Shown in pieces: positions 63,346 to 64,000 of a DNA stretch of 64,000 nt (within the stretch, counting starts at the first letter, position 1; each line of letters begins with the position of its first letter). Both the position numbers and the translations under genes were made by a program. The stretch covers positions 744,001 to 808,000 of the forward strand of contig CAVQXJ010000013.1 in NCBI GenBank assembly GCA_963717745.1, read 5' to 3'. The stretch is from JACCXG01 sp963717745. Its GTDB lineage: Bacteria; Acidobacteriota; Vicinamibacteria; Vicinamibacterales; 2-12-FULL-66-21. Under the pieces are notes generated by a model. That model searched no databases and was not told the DNA's origin. It worked only from the letters and a program-made list of their open reading frames with translations.

Positions 63346-64000
63346 GCGGCCCTATTATTGCCGCCCCGTACGGGAATCTTCAATTTTCCTGGCCATACCG
63401 TCCCCGCCCGCGGCGGTGCGGTTGCAGTTTCTGCCCTACCCCCGCGTCTGTCCCCCCCGTCTCCTCTTCCCGCCCCCCCTCGCTCCCGGCGCGCCGCCCC
63501 CACTTCCTTCGGGGTCAGATCTCGATCCTCCATCCGCACGCCGCGGGGTGCCTGGTTGGGAGCCGCCCCTCAGGAGTCCCGCGGGGTCAGATCTCGAACT
63601 TCGAGACAGGCCGAAATTCGAATGCGGGCCAGCCGAGTCGCGGCAGCAACAACTCTGACAGATCGAGATCTGACCCCGGATGCGTCGGCGCCGTCCGCCC
63701 CGACTGGATCAGCCTGGCCCCCGCCCCGTCCGGCCCGTATCGGGGTCAGATCTCGATTCTCGAAATTGTCGGCCGTGTTGGATGACGAGTCGGTTGACGA
63801 GAAAATCGAGATCTGACCCCGGTATTGCTTGACGCTGGCTTGGTAGTTGTTGGGGCCTTAGCGGCTGAGTGCCGTGATCACTTTGCCGATGAATTGATCG
63901 AGGTTGCGATTGCTGTCGATCCACCGGAGCACCCGCCCCGCTTGTGGGGGTCAGATCTCGATTTTCGATTCTGTGCGGCCGGCCGGGCCTCGTGCGCTTC
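63346..64000. repeat. Gene-free stretch with four GGGGTCAGATCTC elements
   Basis: ggggtcagatctcga occurs at 63511, 63583, 63742 and 63947. The complement ...gagatctgacccc closes two of them at 63677 and 63820, giving hairpin units 63583-63677 and 63742-63820. The others lack a partner in the window. 63346-63500 is a C-rich stretch without a gene. Between 63860 and 63935 the minus strand could encode a 24-residue tail (VLRWIDSNRNLDQFIGKVIT), too short to claim. Confidence 0.8.

Noticed and set aside
63860..63935. Minus-strand tail reading VLRWIDSNRNLDQFIGKVIT
   Set aside because: Looks protein-like but has no upstream frame because a stop lies in the adjacent palindrome; 24 codons are not enough to claim a gene remnant.

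Overview
This 64 kb window has high GC content and looks like a chromosomal segment of an Acidobacteriota bacterium, most likely of the Vicinamibacteria type. The basis is gene content: two orphan MacB/FtsX permeases of the acidobacterial duplicated type (ADOP), an Oar-like TonB-dependent receptor, paired TPR and FG-GAP/UnbV (CRTAC1-type) secreted proteins, Tat-exported oxidoreductase and hydrolase-like proteins, and small orphan genes. The taxonomic call is an inference, because no rRNA is present.

Layout. 1-776: N-terminal part of a secreted subtilase cut by the window edge. 1128-7095: four translationally coupled genes alternating TPR and FG-GAP/UnbV proteins. 7386-10784: an Oar-like outer-membrane receptor with its own promoter. 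10927-19319 (minus): a proteostasis block that reads, in transcription order, tRNA-Leu(UAG), tig, clpP, clpX, lon, engB, rho. 19369-23535 (plus): two small unknown genes, then ku, egtB and egtD. 23910-28125: WYL regulator, TMEM175-like channel, two tiny conserved-looking genes and a DUF2207 protein. 28438-33548: mreB, a YtrA-like GntR regulator with a promoter/operator, an SPFH protein, a 42-residue membrane peptide and an ADOP permease. 33654-41662: a peptidase-rich stretch (exported TldD, PmbA, acetamidase-like protein, rhomboid, two M16 proteins). 41806-46646: small proteins, a sigma-70 factor with an unknown gene, an RRM protein and a four-helix-bundle protein. 46744-63345: sulfatase, second ADOP with a truncated padR, glycosidase-like Tat protein, STAS protein, ATP-grasp plus metallopeptidase pair, S9 peptidase, coiled-coil/GAF protein, Gfo/Idh oxidoreductase and a SUMF1-like protein. 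The last 650 bases hold only repeats.

Two features cut across the annotation. First, many intergenic gaps hold long imperfect hairpins built from short repeated words (for example AAATCCC, GTGGTCC, CGGAGCAA, GCCAAAATT), a different word set in each gap. They often lie between convergent genes, and one word set forms the terminal inverted repeats around the four-helix-bundle gene. Second, a separate family of palindromes with the head GGGGTCAGATCTC clusters at 60.9-61.2 kb and 63.5-64.0 kb; one copy was tandemly duplicated together with the 3' end of the oxidoreductase gene.

Several genes (second FG-GAP protein, pmbA, acetamidase-like, both M16 genes, four-helix-bundle gene, S9 peptidase) are broken by single-base indels, mostly +1, while the encoded protein on both sides is well preserved. 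This looks more like sequence error than gene decay, but reads would be needed to decide. No CRISPR array, prophage, rRNA or complete insertion sequence was seen.
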